From the NCBI RefSeq assembly GCF_001531445.1, contig NZ_LQYA01000198.1, forward strand, positions 20,891 through 84,890: a stretch of 64,000 nucleotides of DNA, read 5' to 3'. Of the stretch, positions 41,296-49,828 are shown piece after piece (position 1 is the stretch's first letter; each line of letters begins with the position of its first letter). Source of the DNA: Sporosarcina koreensis (GTDB lineage: Bacteria; Bacillota; Bacilli; Bacillales_A; Planococcaceae). The notes below the pieces were generated by a model. It saw only the letters and a program-made list of their open reading frames with translations, was not told where the DNA came from and did not search any database. The position numbers and the translations under genes were made by a program.

Positions 41296-42093
41296 TTACG
41301 GACAATAAAACCTTTCCACCGGCTTATCAAACAGCATGAAAATGTCCTTGAAATACGCCTCATCAACCAACTTGTCCAACACTCCCTTGAAATAGCCCGG
41401 CAAATTACGGATTGCCTTCTTCTTCGTTGCCATAACTGTAATCGTCAATGCACGATACGCAAGGTCCTCAAATATATCGCGATCATCTTTATAGATGTCG
41501 TACTTCAACATGCGTCCTGATATAGCTCTATGAATTCCGTAGAATTCACGGGATAGTTTTGTGTCTCCAATTGTCTTGGCAAACAAGTCTTTCATCCGAC
41601 TGAATAGACTTGTGGATAACTTTGGCGATTCCGTAGGAGACGTGTAGTTAAGAACTTTAGATTTTAATAGAGATTTAGAAAGAGGAGCTTCGTCTGCTGG
41701 AAGTTGCTCGTTTTCCTCGTCCTCATGCGGTTTATCCTCATCATCCCGGCCGTTCATTTTCCCCTGGTCATCGTAAGGTAAAATGATATAAATGTTGGCG
41801 CCAAGCCCGCTCATGACTGGTCGGATGAAATGAATTTTCTCGATGATTCCCAAGTTGACGAGTTTGCGGATCGCACGTCTCACCGTCACGTTGGATTTCC
41901 CAATTGCTGCTTCGATTGTTCCGTGTTTCAGGTGTGCTGCGCCGTATTTGACTGAGTAGCGTCGGATGACGTCGAGCACTTGACGATCAGACTTTGTCAT
42001 TTCATCCCAGTGGGCCAGCACATGCTGCTCAGCTGCAGCGTCCATTTCTTCGATCGTGTTGAGTCGTGCGTATTCTTTCAAGTAGTGTGTCAT
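41296..42093 (-). CDS. Winged-helix DNA-binding protein, plasmid/phage replication-like
   Basis: A 265-residue soluble protein. Residues 35-95 are a winged helix: SDRQVLDVIRRYSVKYGAAH, AAIGKSNVTVRRAIRKLVNL and GIIEKIHFIRPVMSG. A charged linker (DKPHEDEENEQLP) leads to a helical C-terminus. Similar proteins occur in several copies in Bacillus genomes and plasmids and look like replication or conjugation regulators, but no function is established. A GGGGG ribosome site precedes the ATG. A truncated copy of the same gene lies at 34.4 kb in the same orientation. Confidence 0.7.
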   Translation of the reverse strand: MTHYLKEYARLNTIEEMDAAAEQHVLAHWDEMTKSDRQVLDVIRRYSVKYGAAHLKHGTIEAAIGKSNVTVRRAIRKLVNLGIIEKIHFIRPVMSGLGANIYIILPYDDQGKMNGRDDEDKPHEDEENEQLPADEAPLSKSLLKSKVLNYTSPTESPKLSTSLFSRMKDLFAKTIGDTKLSREFYGIHRAISGRMLKYDIYKDDRDIFEDLAYRALTITVMATKKKAIRNLPGYFKGVLDKLVDEAYFKDIFMLFDKPVERFYCP

Positions 42094-42110
42094 TGATAAT
42101 TCCCCCTTTG

Positions 42111-42126
42111 CCCTCTATATAGAGGG
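42111..42126. promoter_or_regulatory. Perfect palindrome upstream of the winged-helix gene
   Basis: CCCTCTATATAGAGGG, 16-bp perfect palindrome 18 bases upstream of the start codon at 42093. The position suits an autoregulatory operator. The truncated copy at 34.4 kb lacks it. Confidence 0.5.
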
Positions 42127-42292
42127 GAGGGGTCAAAAAGGATACTTTACAAAGTGGGAAAATGAAAACGGTTCTAAATACCTAGAAAGACATTTGGAGC
42201 TTTTCCCAGTTTCCTTCGTCTGTACTCTGCCAAATTTAGATGGCAGCCGGGGTGGAACTGGTTTGCCTTTAGAATAGAAGGGGAGAAATCAG

Positions 42293-42484
42293 ATGAAGAG
42301 AAAAATCATGATAGCGCTTGGCACATTGCTGCTCGCATGCAGCTTGCCGGTGTCGGACTTAGCTGCAGAGAAGTAGCTGTTCACCGATGTGCCGCCGACG
42401 AAGCATTTTGCGCAGGCGGTGCAAAGACTTGCAGAGCGGAATATTCAAGTTCGTGCTAATAGATCTGTAATGCCGGATCATTGA
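42293..42484 (+). pseudogene. Decayed S-layer-homology (SLH) protein, N-terminal fragment
   Basis: A clear ribosome site and ATG start a signal peptide (KRKIMIALGTLLLACSLPVS), but TAG at 42374-42376 stops it after 27 codons. The same frame then reads LFTDVPPTKHFAQAVQRLAE and RNIQV, the start of an SLH domain, before running into unrelated sequence and TGA. Only the first fragment of a wall-anchored protein remains. Confidence 0.7.
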
Positions 42485-42548
42485 GTTGAGGTATCGGATA
42501 GAAGAGGTACAATTTTGAGTTGTAAATAGGGTTCCTTTTACACTATGA

Positions 42549-42581
42549 ACAGGCATCTAGGAATTGGATGTCTGTCTTTTT
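42549..42581 (+). terminator. Terminator-like hairpin after the SLH remnant
   Basis: 9-bp stem ACAGGCATC / GATGTCTGT with one G-U pair, then CTTTTT. Confidence 0.5.
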
Positions 42582-42762
42582 GCGTTCATCTGAACAGTTG
42601 TCCTATCATGATTTGCGGCTGTTCCGCAATCAAAACTATTCACGCGCCAACTACGAGCCGTTTTTCATTTTATTGATTACTTGTTACAATTAGCAAAAGT
42701 GTATATAGTTGTAAATCTTTAGCTTCTTTGTTTGAGGAAATCTATTTAATGGGGGAGAGAGC

Positions 42763-43809
42763 ATGCTGCATGGGACCATTGTTATTGGCGCAGGTCAAGC
42801 TGGACTTGCGATGGGATTTTATTTAAAGCAAAGGAATGAGCACTTCTTAATTTTAGATAAAGGGCTGGAACTGGGGGAAGTATGGAAAGAAAGATATGAC
42901 TCCTTACAATTGTTTACACCTAGGTTGTATAGTTCACTGCCGGGTCTGTCCTTAAATGGAAAGCAGCATGGGTTTCCTACAAAAGATGAAATCGCCGATT
43001 ACTTGAAAAGTTATGCAGAAGCGTTTGATCTGCCGGTAGAACTGAATACTGAGGTTCTGTCCGTGACAAGAAATGATGGGGGTTTTTGTGTAGAGACAAC
43101 AAAGGGGAAATATTTAACAAGGAACGTTGTGGTTGCGACAGGTCCTTTTCAAACGAAGCGGATTCCCATATTTTCGAGTTCTCTCAGTGAAAATGTCTTA
43201 CAGTTGCATTCTTCTGAGTATAAGAATCCTAATCAACTTCAACAAGGAAATGTCCTAGTTGTTGGAGGGGGCAATAGTGGTGCCCAAATAGCGGTTGAGT
43301 TGTCGAAAGAAAGAGAAACGTATTTGGCTGTAAGTCAAAAGCCAAGATATTTTCCATTAACGATTGGTGGAATGAGTGTCTTTTGGTGGTTAGATAAATT
43401 GGGAATATTAAATGTAAGAAACACATCGAGCATTGGGGAATTGATACAGAAAAAGGGGGATCCACTATTTGGAAGTGAATTGAAAAATGCCATTAGAAAC
43501 GAATCGGTTAGGGTAAAGGCAAGGGTCGTAAATGGCAAGAACAATCAAATCATATTCGACGATGCGACTATCCTGGAAGTGAATAATATTATTTGGGCAA
43601 CCGGATTCCAACAAGAGTTTGAATGGCTAAAAGTGGATGGTGTTTTTGATCAGCAGAAAGAGATTATTCACAAAAGGGGGATTAGCCCAGTAGATGGCCT
43701 CTACTTTTTAGGATTACCATGGCAATCTCGAAGGGGATCTTCTTTACTTCAGGGTGTAGGTGACGATGCAAAACATATCGTTGAACATATGAAAACGACA
43801 ACTACCTAA
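42763..43809 (+). CDS. Flavin-containing monooxygenase-like FAD/NAD(P) oxidoreductase
   Basis: A 348-residue two-dinucleotide-domain flavoprotein. The N-terminus TIVIGAGQAGLAMGFYLKQR binds FAD, VLVVGGGNSGAQIAVELSKE binds NAD(P), and IIWATGFQQEFEWL is the ATG motif of group B monooxygenases. The LQLFTPRLYSSLPG and HGFPTKDEIADYLKSYAEAF segments match CzcO/YpdA-like oxidoreductases. It probably oxidises a small N/S compound or acts as a disulfide reductase. AGAGAGC is a weak ribosome site before the ATG; no partner gene is close. Confidence 0.85.
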   Translation: MLHGTIVIGAGQAGLAMGFYLKQRNEHFLILDKGLELGEVWKERYDSLQLFTPRLYSSLPGLSLNGKQHGFPTKDEIADYLKSYAEAFDLPVELNTEVLSVTRNDGGFCVETTKGKYLTRNVVVATGPFQTKRIPIFSSSLSENVLQLHSSEYKNPNQLQQGNVLVVGGGNSGAQIAVELSKERETYLAVSQKPRYFPLTIGGMSVFWWLDKLGILNVRNTSSIGELIQKKGDPLFGSELKNAIRNESVRVKARVVNGKNNQIIFDDATILEVNNIIWATGFQQEFEWLKVDGVFDQQKEIIHKRGISPVDGLYFLGLPWQSRRGSSLLQGVGDDAKHIVEHMKTTTT

Positions 43810-43962
43810 TGAAGATGTTCTGCATGGAGCATTATCAGCATAATCATTTTGTGAAACAACGAGAAATAACAACGTAGACTCAAATTGAATATATCCTGTG
43901 TCCAGCATAATTTAAGATCTACACCCATATAAAATAAAGACAAAATAATAAAGGATGGTTTA

Positions 43963-44676
43963 TTGGCTCCTGTTTGGTTTATCGGTTTTTTATCCACTTT
44001 TGCTGGAATTGGCGCAGGCGGTTTGCTTGTATGGGTCATAAAAGGTTTAAAAAGGAGTATCGGTACGATCTATGGGCTATGTACGGGCTTAATCTTAGGG
44101 TTAATCAGTTTTGAATTAGTACCGGAAGCCTTGCAACTAGGTAATTGGAAGTTTGTTTTCGTTGGATTTTTAACTGGGATTATGTTATTTAAGCTTCTAC
44201 ATATCGTCGTCCGTAAAAACGCTGTAACTACAAATGAACTCCATAATAGAAAGTTAGGATTTTTTTTGGCTCTAATGATCTCTATCCACAATCTTCCCAT
44301 GGGAATTGTTCTAGGGACCGGCGGCGCATCAGAATTGAGTATAGCTCTTTTGCAGACGTTACTATTGCACAATATTCCAGAAGGTATGATCCTGTTTGCC
44401 CCATTGTTTATCGCAGGATTCAGTGCTTCCCTGCTATTCTCAATCTCGATTATTGTTGCTGTGCCTGTTGGATTTGGTGCTTTCATTGGCGAATTCATCG
44501 GTATGCAAAATCCATTATTATGGGCGTTCTTAATGAGTTCGACTGTCGGCATTATTTACATGGTTGCCATAACGGAAATCCTAGCTGAATCAACCAGGCG
44601 ATCATCAAATATGTATAGCTTTCTACTTGCATTCATTGGTTTTTGTCTGATGGGGGCATACTCGATTTTTTATTAA
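43963..44676 (+). CDS. ZIP-family divalent metal transporter
   Basis: A 237-residue membrane protein with seven to eight helices. ISIHNLPMGIVLGTGGA (helix IV) and LLLHNIPEGMILFAPLF (helix V) carry the paired HN-P-G motifs that form the ZIP metal site. It should import Zn, Mn or Fe. TTG at 43963 is the start, six bases after AAAGGATGG. No Zur- or Mn-type operator was seen upstream. Confidence 0.88.
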   Translation: MAPVWFIGFLSTFAGIGAGGLLVWVIKGLKRSIGTIYGLCTGLILGLISFELVPEALQLGNWKFVFVGFLTGIMLFKLLHIVVRKNAVTTNELHNRKLGFFLALMISIHNLPMGIVLGTGGASELSIALLQTLLLHNIPEGMILFAPLFIAGFSASLLFSISIIVAVPVGFGAFIGEFIGMQNPLLWAFLMSSTVGIIYMVAITEILAESTRRSSNMYSFLLAFIGFCLMGAYSIFY

Positions 44677-44745
44677 GTTCGCTGTAACTGCCAATGGCGG
44701 TGCAGGGAGAAGGTTTGTCTCCTGCACGGGCATCGGCCATTCTAT

Positions 44746-45012
44746 TTAGTCGGATTTCAAGCTAATGAGGATGAGCGTGATTCCGGCAAAGAGGCAGACC
44801 ATTCGTGTGAGGGAAATTTTTTCAGTTAGACCGAATAATGCAACCCCTGTCGTGATGATCAATACACTAGGTCCTACGAGAGCTAATAGTGTGTTAATGT
44901 AAAAGGCTTTTTCTAAATCATTAAACTTATACATAAAGATGGCAGCGGTGATGTCCACGCTCCCGGAAAAAATCCGCAACAAGATAATTAGTAACAATGC
45001 TTTTTCAATCAA
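44746..45012 (-). CDS. yqhV: YqhV-family (DUF2619) membrane protein
   Basis: An 88-residue protein with three helices. RIFSGSVDITAAIFMYKFND, KAFYINTLLALVGPSVLIIT and ISLTRMVCLFAGITLILISL align with B. subtilis YqhV, a small membrane protein encoded next to spoIIIA. Its function is unknown. It starts at TTG 45012 after GAAAGAGG. Here it stands alone between a ZIP transporter gene and a TetR gene, not beside sporulation genes. Confidence 0.8.
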   Translation of the reverse strand: MIEKALLLIILLRIFSGSVDITAAIFMYKFNDLEKAFYINTLLALVGPSVLIITTGVALFGLTEKISLTRMVCLFAGITLILISLKSD

Positions 45013-45143
45013 TCACAGTGCCTCTTTCCCTTCCATGTTCATCCATTAGATTTTGTTTTGCAACAGGGCTTTTCCTACTATATGTAAGTCGGCTCGTGTT
45101 CATTATGGAAAGTTCATTTTCTTTAGGGAGTCTGTTCGTTTTA

Positions 45144-45227
45144 TGACACGGTGTCATCATTATGATTGACTAGTGACACAGTGTCACATATAATAAGTGT
45201 ATCGATAGAAGTGACACGTCGTCACTT
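45144..45227. promoter_or_regulatory. Three inverted-repeat operators of the TetR regulator
   Basis: TGACACGGTGTCA (45144-45156), GTGACACAGTGTCAC (45173-45187) and AAGTGACACGTCGTCACTT (45209-45227) share the GTGACAC half-site. Three copies within 84 bases upstream of a tetR gene point to tight autoregulation. Confidence 0.8.
45166..45194 (+). promoter_or_regulatory. Promoter of the TetR / alarmone synthetase operon
   Basis: TTGACT (45166-45171) and TATAAT (45189-45194) with a 17-base spacer, near consensus. The middle operator GTGACACAGTGTCAC fills almost the whole spacer, so bound repressor must exclude polymerase. Confidence 0.85.
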
Positions 45228-45247
45228 TTGGACTGGAGGAATCGAGC

Positions 45248-45886
45248 ATGCCAAAACAAACATTTTTCCATTTACCTAAAGAGAAACAGGGCACGATCAT
45301 TCAAGCTGCTAAAAGTGAATTTTCTCGAGTAGCATTACACGAAGCGTCAATCGCCAATATCATTAAAGAAGCGGACATTCCAAGAGGGAGCTTTTATCAA
45401 TATTTTGATGATAAAGAGGATCTTTATTATTATCTGTTACACCAAATAGCGGATGAAAATAATGATCGGTTTATTGCTTTCTTGCAAGAGAAAAATGGGG
45501 ATATATTTGAAACGTTGCTTGATTTATTTCAATATATGATTCAAAATCACGGGAACGAAGAACATAAAAGTTTCGTTAAAAATGCATTTTTAAATATGAA
45601 TTATAAAATGGAAAATATATTAGCGAATGATATTTACCAGGAGAATAAGAGAAGTCAGTATATTAAGATGATCAGTTTGATAAATACCACAAATTTGAAT
45701 GTGAAAGATGAACAAGAACTTCATCATATCTTTAAGATCATCATGGCTGTCACTTTTCAAAACCTTATTCAAGCGTTCGTAATGGACTTGACGGAAGAAG
45801 AGGCTGTAACCAGTTATAATGAGCAAATGGAATTGTTAAAAAGAGGAGTAGGTAAGAAAGAGAACAGTGCTAATGAGTTCTCGTAA
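45248..45886 (+). CDS. TetR/AcrR-family regulator
   Basis: A 212-residue regulator with the HTH at 10-55 (KEKQGTIIQAAKSEFSRVAL, EASIANIIKEADIPRGSFYQ, YFDDKEDLYYYL) and a helical ligand domain resembling the TetR_C group seen in Bacillus efflux regulators. GGAGG precedes the ATG. A small gene overlaps its end and leads into a RelA/SpoT-domain gene, so the three are probably co-transcribed from the GTGACAC-controlled promoter. Confidence 0.9.
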   Translation: MPKQTFFHLPKEKQGTIIQAAKSEFSRVALHEASIANIIKEADIPRGSFYQYFDDKEDLYYYLLHQIADENNDRFIAFLQEKNGDIFETLLDLFQYMIQNHGNEEHKSFVKNAFLNMNYKMENILANDIYQENKRSQYIKMISLINTTNLNVKDEQELHHIFKIIMAVTFQNLIQAFVMDLTEEEAVTSYNEQMELLKRGVGKKENSANEFS

Positions 45887-45992
45887 AACAGTGAAAAAAG
45901 AGAGCCGCCATTTAAACAACATCATTAAAAAACTGCAACAACAAGGCATAGATGCGCAGATATGCAAACGGCCTAAACGATCAACTACATGA
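45873..45992 (+). CDS. Possible small basic protein bridging tetR and the alarmone synthetase gene
   Basis: A 39-codon frame (MSSRKTVKKESRHLNNIIKK, then LQQQGIDAQICKRPKRSTT) overlaps the tetR end by 14 bases. It finishes with ATGA, overlapping the next start. The overlaps at both ends and the strongly basic, helix-forming composition suggest a real coupled gene, but the ribosome site is poor and I know no family. Confidence 0.4.
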   Translation: MSSRKTVKKESRHLNNIIKKLQQQGIDAQICKRPKRSTT

Positions 45993-46738
45993 ACAGAAGG
46001 GGCATTACAGCATTGGAAAATACAACTTTTGAAGACCTGGAACAATTGAAGACGACTAAGAATGAGTTAACTAGGTTTATGATGACATATAAATTCGCAA
46101 TCGATGAAGTGAATACAAAATTAAACATACTGAAAGAAGAGTTTCAATATATTCATGACTATAACCCAATTGAACATAGCATCTCGAGGGTAAAATCACC
46201 GGAGAGCATACTGAAGAAGGCATATAGAAAAAATTGCGGGCTGTCATTAGCGGCGATTAAAGAAAACATTCAAGATATCGCAGGAATCCGGATTACTTGT
46301 TCTTTCATTTCCGATATTTATAAAGTGAGTGAAATGATTACGAAACAAAGAGATATAACCGTGATCGAGCGCAAGGACTATATTCAGAATCCGAAGCCTA
46401 ATGGGTATCAAAGCCTTCACCTTATTATTAAGATTCCTGTATTTATGTCGGATCGCGTCGAGCATACATTTGTGGAAATCCAGATTAGAACGATAGCAAT
46501 GGACTTTTGGGCAAGTTTAGAACACAAGATTTACTATAAGTTCAATAAAGAAGTTCCCGAGAGGATAACGAGGGAATTAAAGGAGGCCGCTGTCTCTGCC
46601 ACAGAGTTGGACAAGAAAATGGAAAGGCTTCATGAAGAAGTGAAGGTGATTAAAAATATGGAGAATGAAGAACAGCAGCATGTATCGGATTCTCCGATGA
46701 ATGGAGAAATTAGACAGCTCATTGGGTTACTAAAGTAG
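45989..46738 (+). CDS. Small alarmone synthetase (RelA/SpoT-domain GTP pyrophosphokinase)
   Basis: A 249-residue single-domain (p)ppGpp synthetase. It shows YNPIEHSISRVKSPESILKK, IQDIAGIRITCSFISDIYKV, YIQNPKPNGYQSLHLIIKI and VEIQIRTIAMDFWASLEHKI, the synthetase fold with the G-loop and substrate Tyr. It has no HD hydrolase or regulatory domains, as in RelP/RelQ-type enzymes, and is slightly longer than those. ATG 45989 overlaps the small upstream frame; TTG 46013 after AGAAGGGG is an alternative start. Transcription with a TetR regulator would link alarmone synthesis to a small-molecule signal. Confidence 0.88.
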   Translation: MNRRGITALENTTFEDLEQLKTTKNELTRFMMTYKFAIDEVNTKLNILKEEFQYIHDYNPIEHSISRVKSPESILKKAYRKNCGLSLAAIKENIQDIAGIRITCSFISDIYKVSEMITKQRDITVIERKDYIQNPKPNGYQSLHLIIKIPVFMSDRVEHTFVEIQIRTIAMDFWASLEHKIYYKFNKEVPERITRELKEAAVSATELDKKMERLHEEVKVIKNMENEEQQHVSDSPMNGEIRQLIGLLK

Positions 46739-46762
46739 TTCCAAGGCTGGCGTCGTTCTACA

Positions 46763-46799
46763 AAAAATAATCCATCCTTCAGTGAGATGGATTATTTTT
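46763..46799 (+). terminator. Terminator after the alarmone synthetase gene
   Basis: 14-bp perfect stem AAAAATAATCCATC / GATGGATTATTTTT, 9-base loop. Confidence 0.85.
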
Positions 46800-46877
46800 A
46801 TCAAACGAGCAAATCCCGCTTGTGGGGGCCTGCTAATACGTTTCTACAGACTACCTTATGCATAAGGCAGTCTTTTT

Positions 46878-47516
46878 TTACCTGACTTTTTGTTTTCGCA
46901 TCCATTGCGTGGCGACCCACTTTTCGCCGGTGATCACTGGCGCTCCACCATGTAACGTTAAATCGTTTAGCGTTTGATCGTTGTAGAAGTACTCGAAGTA
47001 GACGGCCATCCCTTTTTTGGGGGATACTGAAAAATTCAGTTGAGGGAAGAATGTTTCTCCACCTTCTTCCACATCATTTAAGTACATAACGAGCGTACTA
47101 ATTCTATTATTGTTCACTACTTTATTCGTTGATGAAAAGAAATCATGATGAGCCTTATACTGCTGACCAGGAGTATACCGAAGGATCTGAAGACCTTCTC
47201 CGTGTGCAATCGGTATATTCATAATCGTTGAGATTCGTGTTTCGACTCTCGCAACAATATCGTTTTCGCTTTCTTCAATAAACATGCTACTACTTGTTCT
47301 CAGCTCATTTTCTTCGCGTGTCGTTCCAATTTTAGAGCGTTTCATTTTGTCCGTGGACAAGTTGATCAGTTCATTGCACTCTTCGGCACTTAACACATTT
47401 CCTAAAACCACTACGAGGGGTTCCTCTAGTCTAGCGACTATGTCAATCTCTCTGTCTGTAATGATTTTACTTCCTACATGATTAAATATCGTTTGCTCTT
47501 TATTATCCGTTATCAA
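46878..47516 (-). CDS. 2OG-Fe(II) oxygenase, Bacillus-type prolyl 4-hydroxylase
   Basis: A 212-residue enzyme closely resembling the B. anthracis/B. cereus P4H. It has EEPLVVVLGNVLSAEECNEL, AHGEGLQILRYTPGQQYKAH then HDFF (HxD iron ligands), RISTLVMYLNDVEEGGETFF, and DLTLHGGAPVITGEKW (distal His, 2OG-binding Lys). It hydroxylates prolines using O2, Fe(II) and 2-oxoglutarate; targets in bacteria include collagen-like spore proteins and perhaps EF-Tu (family knowledge). Comparison with the family start, and GAGGTG before TTG 47516, favour that start over 47549. Confidence 0.9.
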   Translation of the reverse strand: MITDNKEQTIFNHVGSKIITDREIDIVARLEEPLVVVLGNVLSAEECNELINLSTDKMKRSKIGTTREENELRTSSSMFIEESENDIVARVETRISTIMNIPIAHGEGLQILRYTPGQQYKAHHDFFSSTNKVVNNNRISTLVMYLNDVEEGGETFFPQLNFSVSPKKGMAVYFEYFYNDQTLNDLTLHGGAPVITGEKWVATQWMRKQKVR

Positions 47517-47810
47517 CTTCCAACACCTCATAAGCTCTCTAATTTTCAAAACAAATACGTTTTTGGGTAATGAGATTGCGTGTTTTAACGGTCTTTTTGT
47601 AGGGTTCCACTTCCTTTTGGAATTAAATTCAATTTATTTTATCACGTCGTTTTATATCTCGTAAAATTTTAACGAAGATTTTTTGGCAACACGGCTGCCA
47701 ACTTCTGATGTGCAACAGTTGCATGTTGATTGAAAATGACTGCTGGAGGTACATGTTATAGTATAAATACAACTACCTTAATTTATAGGGCATTGCAGAG
47801 GAGGCTTACT

Positions 47811-48380
47811 ATGAACCGTGAAACCGAAGATTCGAAACAAGTCGTTTTACAAGTTGGGGCGGTGGTAAAAAAACTTCGTAAAGAGAAGCAGTTAAGTTTA
47901 GAAGATCTGTCGGAACTGTCCGGCGTTAGCAAGTTAACACTTGGAAATATTGAACGTGGAGAGACGAATCCGACAATCGCGTTGCTGTGGAAAATCTCAA
48001 GAAGCTTGAATATACCGTTCATGGCATTATTCTCGAAAGAAAATAGTGTGGATTTATCTAGGGCAGGGAAGGGCCTAAGAATCTCTGGCGATAATAAAGA
48101 CTGGGTTATTGAGCCGATATTTCAACATACAAGCGGTGCAATGGAAACGTATCGAGCCTACTTGCAACCGAATAGTTCCTATCATCCTGAAAATCATCAC
48201 CGCGATACGACGGAAATCGCTACCGTCATGACAGGCACTATTTCCATTAAGGTCAATGAGGAAACATACATATTACATCAATATGATTCAATCAGTTTCC
48301 CTGCAGATGGTAGTCATTCATATGAAAATAATTCCGAAGAAGTTGTTGTGCTTCATATACTATTGAAATATGGAGTGTAA
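47811..48380 (+). CDS. XRE-cupin transcriptional regulator
   Basis: A 189-residue regulator: HTH at 12-68 (VGAVVKKLRKEKQLSLEDLS, VSKLTLGNIERGETNPTIAL) and a C-terminal cupin at 110-185 (HHRDTTEIATVMTGTISIKV, DSISFPADGSHSYEN). Such proteins sense small ligands and control adjacent transport or catabolic genes. GAGGAGG fixes ATG 47811. The MFS gene downstream on the same strand is the likely target. Confidence 0.88.
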   Translation: MNRETEDSKQVVLQVGAVVKKLRKEKQLSLEDLSELSGVSKLTLGNIERGETNPTIALLWKISRSLNIPFMALFSKENSVDLSRAGKGLRISGDNKDWVIEPIFQHTSGAMETYRAYLQPNSSYHPENHHRDTTEIATVMTGTISIKVNEETYILHQYDSISFPADGSHSYENNSEEVVVLHILLKYGV

Positions 48381-48381
48381 A

Positions 48382-48397
48382 TACTTTCATGAAAGTA
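48382..48397. promoter_or_regulatory. Perfect palindrome between XRE-cupin and MFS genes
   Basis: TACTTTCATGAAAGTA, 16-bp perfect palindrome right after the regulator stop codon. The half-site GAAAGTA recurs at 48494-48500 beside a second palindrome. Operator candidate for the XRE-cupin protein. Confidence 0.4.
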
Positions 48398-48497
48398 AGT
48401 CCTTTATCAATGCGAAACTTGATATTGGGCTTTTTTATTTTGAAATAGTGGACGTGACACTCATTATATATTATAGTTTATATTGTTGTCGTGAAAG

Positions 48498-48511
48498 TAT
48501 AGTATACTATA
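48498..48511. promoter_or_regulatory. Second palindrome upstream of the MFS gene
   Basis: TATAGTATACTATA, 14-bp perfect palindrome flanked by GTGAAAG on the left and TTTCAC on the right, 77 bases before the MFS start. It may overlap the promoter. Confidence 0.4.
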
Positions 48512-48587
48512 TTATATTTCACTCTAGCTGATAGTAAAGATAGAAATACTACTTTACACATTTGGACGAGTAGTGAGGAGGAAAATA

Positions 48588-49808
48588 ATGAGCGGTCAAG
48601 ATATACATTCAAAAGCAATCGTCCGTAAACAGGCGGTTTGGTTACTTATCGTTGGGATTGTGTTCATTGCAGCCAACTTACGGGCGCCTTTAACTTCGGT
48701 AGGACCTTTAGTCAGTTTCATTAGAGATAATCTTCATATTTCCAATACAATGGCAGGTATGATTACCACATTGCCATTATTAGCTTTTGCGCTTTTTTCA
48801 CCACTTGTGCCTAAGTTGGCACGGAAATTTGGGATGGAAACCGTCATTTTCATCTCCATCATATTTCTTTTGATTGGAATTACGTTGCGTTCATTGTCAG
48901 GAATAATTGTATTGTACATTGGGACGGCTATTCTTGGACTAGCGATTGCCGTATCCAATGTGTTATTACCGAGTCTTATAAAAAGGGAGTTCCCCGAACG
49001 GATCGGTTTAATGACGGGTGTCTATTCCATTTCCATGAATCTGATGGGTGCCATCGCTTCTGGCATCAGTGTCCCGATTGCAATCGGGGCAGGTTATGGA
49101 TGGCAGGGCGCTCTTGGAATATGGGGAGTGCTTAGTTTCATTTCTATTTTATTTTGGCTACCGCAAATGAAGCGCAATAAGGAAAAAGCATCTGTCTCCC
49201 CTCATCAAACCGATGACAGACATGTGAATCTATGGCGCTCCAGCTTGGCTTGGCAAGTGACATTGTTTATGGGACTGCAATCCATGGTATTTTATGTCCT
49301 AATTGCATGGTTGCCTGCAATTTTAGTGGAACAAGGAATCAGTTCCGACCAATCGGGCTGGTTGCTTTCCATCATGCAGTTAGCGTTGCTGCCATTTACA
49401 TTCATCGTGCCAATTGTGGCAGGGCGCATGTCCAGTCAACGTCCGTTAGTCATCGTAACGGCGGCTTTGTTGTTAACTGGAACACTTGGATTGTTATATG
49501 GAAATACGAATGTAATTTTGCTATGGATTATCGTTTTGGGAATAGGAGGAGGCTTCGCATTCAGTCTATCGATGATGTTCTTCGGATTGCGTACAGCCAA
49601 CGCCAGGCAGGCTGCCGATTTGTCCGGTATGGCTCAATCAATCGGCTATTTGCTTGCGGCTTCGGGTCCTACGCTTTTCGGCTATTTGCATGATGTTACA
49701 AATAGTTGGACGATTCCGCTATGGATTTTAGTTGTTGCCTCCGTACTAATTTTAGTATTTGGTTTAGGGGCGGGAAGAGAGCGCACTGTCTGTTCGGCCA
49801 ATCAGTAA
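48588..49808 (+). CDS. MFS transporter of the CynX/NimT type
   Basis: A 406-residue, 12-helix permease. The N-terminus FIAANLRAPLTSVGPLVSFI and LLAFALFSPLVPKLARKFGM are typical of the CynX/NimT (YycB-like) subfamily, which moves cyanate, nitroimidazoles or related anions. GAGGAGG fixes ATG 48588. Expression is probably under the upstream XRE-cupin regulator, with two palindromes between them. Substrate unknown. Confidence 0.88.
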   Translation: MSGQDIHSKAIVRKQAVWLLIVGIVFIAANLRAPLTSVGPLVSFIRDNLHISNTMAGMITTLPLLAFALFSPLVPKLARKFGMETVIFISIIFLLIGITLRSLSGIIVLYIGTAILGLAIAVSNVLLPSLIKREFPERIGLMTGVYSISMNLMGAIASGISVPIAIGAGYGWQGALGIWGVLSFISILFWLPQMKRNKEKASVSPHQTDDRHVNLWRSSLAWQVTLFMGLQSMVFYVLIAWLPAILVEQGISSDQSGWLLSIMQLALLPFTFIVPIVAGRMSSQRPLVIVTAALLLTGTLGLLYGNTNVILLWIIVLGIGGGFAFSLSMMFFGLRTANARQAADLSGMAQSIGYLLAASGPTLFGYLHDVTNSWTIPLWILVVASVLILVFGLGAGRERTVCSANQ

Positions 49809-49828
49809 TATAATTGAATGGAGTGATC

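Noticed and set aside
44070-44552. 160-codon reverse frame inside the ZIP gene
   Set aside because: Shadow; the forward product has the paired HN-P-G metal motifs.
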